DNA from: Candidatus Krumholzibacteriia bacterium
GTDB taxonomy: Bacteria > Krumholzibacteriota > Krumholzibacteriia > JAJRXK01
Direction: 5' to 3'
Length of the DNA: 38,415 nt
Assembly: GCA_035268685.1 (NCBI GenBank)
Contig: DATFKK010000094.1
Coordinates: forward strand, 1 to 38,415
Position 1 is the stretch's first letter. Each line of letters starts with the position of its first letter. The position numbers and the translations under genes were made by a program. Of the stretch, positions 36,607-38,415 are shown piece after piece. The notes under the pieces are model-generated. The model saw only the letters and a program-made list of their open reading frames with translations. It made no database searches and was not told the origin of the DNA.

Positions 36607-37320
36607 ATGGCCCGTTACCGACGCATCCTGCTGAAGCTGAGCGGCGAGCTGCTGCGCGACGACGAGCAGCCGCTGTCGGGACCGCGCATGGCCGAGGCCG
36701 CCGCCGCCCTGAAGACGGCCCACGACCTGGGCGTGCAGGTGGCCGTGGTGGTGGGCGGCGGCAATCTGCTGCGCGGCCGCGACCACGCCGACGGCGACGT
36801 CCGCCCCGAGGTCGACCAGGTCGGCATGCTGGCCACCGTGCTCAACGTGGGCCTGCTGCGTCTGCACCTCGAGCGCGCCGGCCTCGACGCCCGGGTCATG
36901 ACCCCGCGTGCCGTCGAGCCCGTGAGCGAACGCTTCGACCGCCGCGCGGCCGTCGAGGCCCTCGAAGCCGGCGCCGTGGTCCTGCTGGGCGGAGGCACCG
37001 GCAACCCCTTCTTCTCGACCGACTCCGCGGCCGCGCTCCGGGCGATCGAGCTGCGCTGCGACGCCCTGCTCAAGGGCACCCTGGTCGACGGCGTGTACGA
37101 CAAGGATCCCAACCGCCACGACGACGCCCGCCGCTTCGACCGCGTGAGCTTCGACGAAGTGATCCGCCGCGATCTCAAGGTGATGGACCAGACCGCCGTG
37201 GCCCTGTGCCGCGACAACGACATGCCCGTGGTTGTCTTCGACCTCAAGACACCCGACAATCTGGTGGCGTTCCTGGAGGAACGGATCCAGGGGACGGTCG
37301 TGGAACCCGACCGGGCCTGA
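36607..37320 (+). CDS. pyrH: UMP kinase
   Basis: Makes UDP from UMP and ATP; amino-acid-kinase fold, hexameric and regulated by GTP/UTP in known cases. 237 aa. Conserved RILLKLSGELL at the N-terminus, VVVGGGNLLRG, DQVGMLATVLN, LLGGGTGNPFFSTDSAAALRA and DGVYDKDPN. ATG 36607 is preceded by AGGA at only 2 nt spacing and directly by the terminator hairpin, so expression may depend on readthrough. Member of the conserved rpsB-tsf-pyrH-frr cluster. Confidence 0.96.
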   Translation: MARYRRILLKLSGELLRDDEQPLSGPRMAEAAAALKTAHDLGVQVAVVVGGGNLLRGRDHADGDVRPEVDQVGMLATVLNVGLLRLHLERAGLDARVMTPRAVEPVSERFDRRAAVEALEAGAVVLLGGGTGNPFFSTDSAAALRAIELRCDALLKGTLVDGVYDKDPNRHDDARRFDRVSFDEVIRRDLKVMDQTAVALCRDNDMPVVVFDLKTPDNLVAFLEERIQGTVVEPDRA

Positions 37321-37340
37321 ACGCCCCGGCGCCGGCACCG

Positions 37341-37369
37341 CGCCGCCGCGCCGCCGCGCCCGGGCCCGG
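37341..37369. repeat. GC-rich short tandem repeat and palindrome between pyrH and frr
   Basis: The 8-nt unit CGCCGCCG is repeated at 37341-37356 with a partial third copy, followed by the palindrome CCGGGCCCGG (37360-37369), all within the 79-nt pyrH-frr gap. Confidence 0.6.
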
Positions 37370-37399
37370 CGACGATCCGAAGCGAAGAAAGGACCCGCG

Positions 37400-37957
37400 A
37401 TGCTCGACAGCATCAAGACCGAGGCCAAGCAGCACATGGGCCGCTGCCTGGACGATCTGAAGCGCAACCTCTCGCAGATCCGCACCGGCAAGGCCAGCCC
37501 GGCCCTGCTCGACGGAATCCAGGCCGAGGCCTACGGCCAGAAGATGCCCATCAACCAGCTGGCGACGCTGGCCTCGCCCGAGCCGCGCCTGCTGACGATC
37601 ACGCCCTTCGACGCCTCGCAGATCGGAGCGATCGAGAAGGCCATCCTGGCCAGTGACCTGGGCATCAACCCCACCAACGACGGCACCATCATCCGCCTGC
37701 CGATCCCGCCGCTGAACGAGGAACGCCGCAAGGAGTTCGTGAAGATGGCCAAGCAGCGCGGCGAAGAGGCCAAGGTCGCCATCCGCGGCGCCCGCCGCGA
37801 CGCCAACGACCAACTGAAGAAGGCCCAGTCCGACGGCGACATCACCGAGGACGAGAAGCACCGCGGCGAGAACGAGATCCAGAAGCTCACCGACGACCAC
37901 GTGAAGAAGGTCGACGAGATCCTGGAGGCGAAGGAGAAGGAGATCATGGAGGTATAG
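37400..37957 (+). CDS. frr: Ribosome recycling factor
   Basis: Splits post-termination ribosomes with EF-G. 185 aa, the family norm. Conserved LSQIRTGKASPALLDGI, the domain II segment YGQKMPINQLATLASPEPRLLTITPFD, NPTNDGTIIRLPIPPLNEERRKEFVK and a C-terminal helix ending KEKEIMEV. ATG 37400 follows AGAAAGGA. Last gene of the operon; the strong terminator lies 120 nt downstream. Confidence 0.97.
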   Translation: MLDSIKTEAKQHMGRCLDDLKRNLSQIRTGKASPALLDGIQAEAYGQKMPINQLATLASPEPRLLTITPFDASQIGAIEKAILASDLGINPTNDGTIIRLPIPPLNEERRKEFVKMAKQRGEEAKVAIRGARRDANDQLKKAQSDGDITEDEKHRGENEIQKLTDDHVKKVDEILEAKEKEIMEV

Positions 37958-37994
37958 GAATACGCCTCGAGGTCCTTTTCCGACAAGCAGTTAC

Positions 37995-38008
37995 CGTTCG
38001 CGGGAACG
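37995..38008 (+). other. Small hairpin downstream of frr
   Basis: CGTTC, loop GCGG, GAACG in the 195-nt non-coding stretch 37958-38153, which is clearly less GC-rich than the genes to its left. Apart from this and the terminator at 38077, I see nothing definite there. Confidence 0.3.
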
Positions 38009-38076
38009 ATCTCGACAACTTTCCCAACTTACGAAGTCGATCCTGCGCTGGTTACTTGGTCCCGGCGGAATGTGGG

Positions 38077-38115
38077 CGAAGGGCCTGGTGCGATGCACTG
38101 GGCCCTTCGTATTTT
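38077..38115 (+). terminator. Intrinsic terminator of the rpsB-tsf-pyrH-frr operon
   Basis: CGAAGGGCC (38077-38085) pairs perfectly with GGCCCTTCG (38101-38109); inside it GTGC (38088-38091) pairs with GCAC (38095-38098) around loop GAT. It is followed by TATTTT. This is the most classical terminator in the window. Confidence 0.88.
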
Positions 38116-38153
38116 CGCAATGGAGCCCTGATAGACTGAATGATGGAGACGTC

Positions 38154-38415
38154 GTGGAGCAATCTGCTCGAGCTGCACTGACCGTTGCTCTCTGCCTAGC
38201 TCTCGGGTCGTCGGCCAGTGCCAACGATGGGTGCTGCTGCCCGGACAGCCCGACCTTCTCGCGACCGGATCTGCCCCAGGTCGTCATCGGGGTAGTCATC
38301 GCGGCGGTCGACTCGACCGCCTGGGCCGTGGAGGTTCTCGCAACATGGTCGACCGACACGCCGGACACGCTTTTGGTCGCCACGTTTCCGCACGCGCCCG
38401 AGACCGCGTGCTGGC
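38154..38415 (+). CDS. Secreted protein, partial (runs off the window end)
   Basis: Open frame from GTG 38154 to the end (87 codons, no stop). GGAG at 38145-38148 gives a good ribosome-binding site 5 nt upstream. The first 23 residues form a signal peptide (VEQSARAALTVALCLALGSSASA), followed by an NDGCCCPDS segment. The pattern Cys cluster, hydrophobic strand (VVIGVVIAAV), WAVEVLATW, then a Thr-rich strand and a late Cys loosely recalls bacterial TIMP/NTR-like secreted domains; that is only a suspicion. Codon use is less GC-biased than in the neighbours. Confidence 0.65.
   Translation, partial: MEQSARAALTVALCLALGSSASANDGCCCPDSPTFSRPDLPQVVIGVVIAAVDSTAWAVEVLATWSTDTPDTLLVATFPHAPETACW

Overview
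The window is a gene-dense, GC-rich bacterial chromosome segment made almost entirely of conserved housekeeping genes. Nearly all are on the + strand, packed into operons with overlapping starts and stops, and many start with GTG or TTG. Gene order is strikingly ancestral: lepA-lepB-hemW-hrcA-grpE-dnaK-dnaJ-rsmE-yqeY-cvpA-mutS2-dnaG-rpoD resembles the lepA-to-sigA region of Firmicutes with some genes missing. GC content, the sigma factor and a plant/cyanobacteria-type sucrose cluster suggest a deep-branching high-GC Gram-negative lineage (Krumholzibacteriota, Eisenbacteria or similar). That placement is a guess from general resemblance, not a computed one. A selenocysteine tRNA at the left edge shows that the organism probably makes selenoproteins, although none is encoded here.

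Layout. 1-2021: tRNA-Sec with a 3' hairpin, a lipid-kinase-family gene and a secreted/membrane protein with an 18-bp tandem repeat. 2087-5775: lepA, lepB and hemW. 5813-11625: a recognisable promoter, then the heat-shock operon hrcA-grpE-dnaK-dnaJ with rsmE attached. 11618-18769: yqeY, cvpA, mutS2, dnaG and rpoD, ended by a hairpin between convergent genes. 18833-25246: a sucrose module with a stand-alone sucrose-phosphate phosphatase on the - strand and, divergently, a PfkB sugar kinase, sucrose-phosphate synthase and sucrose synthase, closed by a hairpin. 25281-25780: promoter, tRNA-CAT, tRNA-Val(CAC) and a trailer with a terminator-like hairpin. 25822-33643: a zinc-ribbon coiled-coil protein, RNase H, RNase P RNA, recJ, the (p)ppGpp enzyme, dtd, maf and mtnA. 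33674-38115: promoter and long leader, rplM-rpsI, rpsB-tsf, pyrH-frr and a strong terminator. 38154-end: the start of a secreted protein in less GC-rich DNA.

How the genes fit together. The sucrose module can synthesise sucrose (SPS plus SPP) and interconvert it with UDP-glucose and fructose (sucrose synthase), while the PfkB kinase can return fructose to the hexose-phosphate pool. The SPS carries a C-terminal phosphatase-like domain whose catalytic motifs are visibly degraded, which explains why a separate intact SPP is kept next door. The rest covers protein synthesis, folding, secretion, DNA repair/replication and stringent response.

I found no mobile element, CRISPR array, phage gene or obvious new multi-gene system. 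The least explained signals are regulatory: two near-identical 12-bp palindromes, one inside the rplM promoter and one 81 bp downstream in its leader; the lack of a visible CIRCE operator before hrcA; and structured gaps around rpsB, tsf and pyrH.
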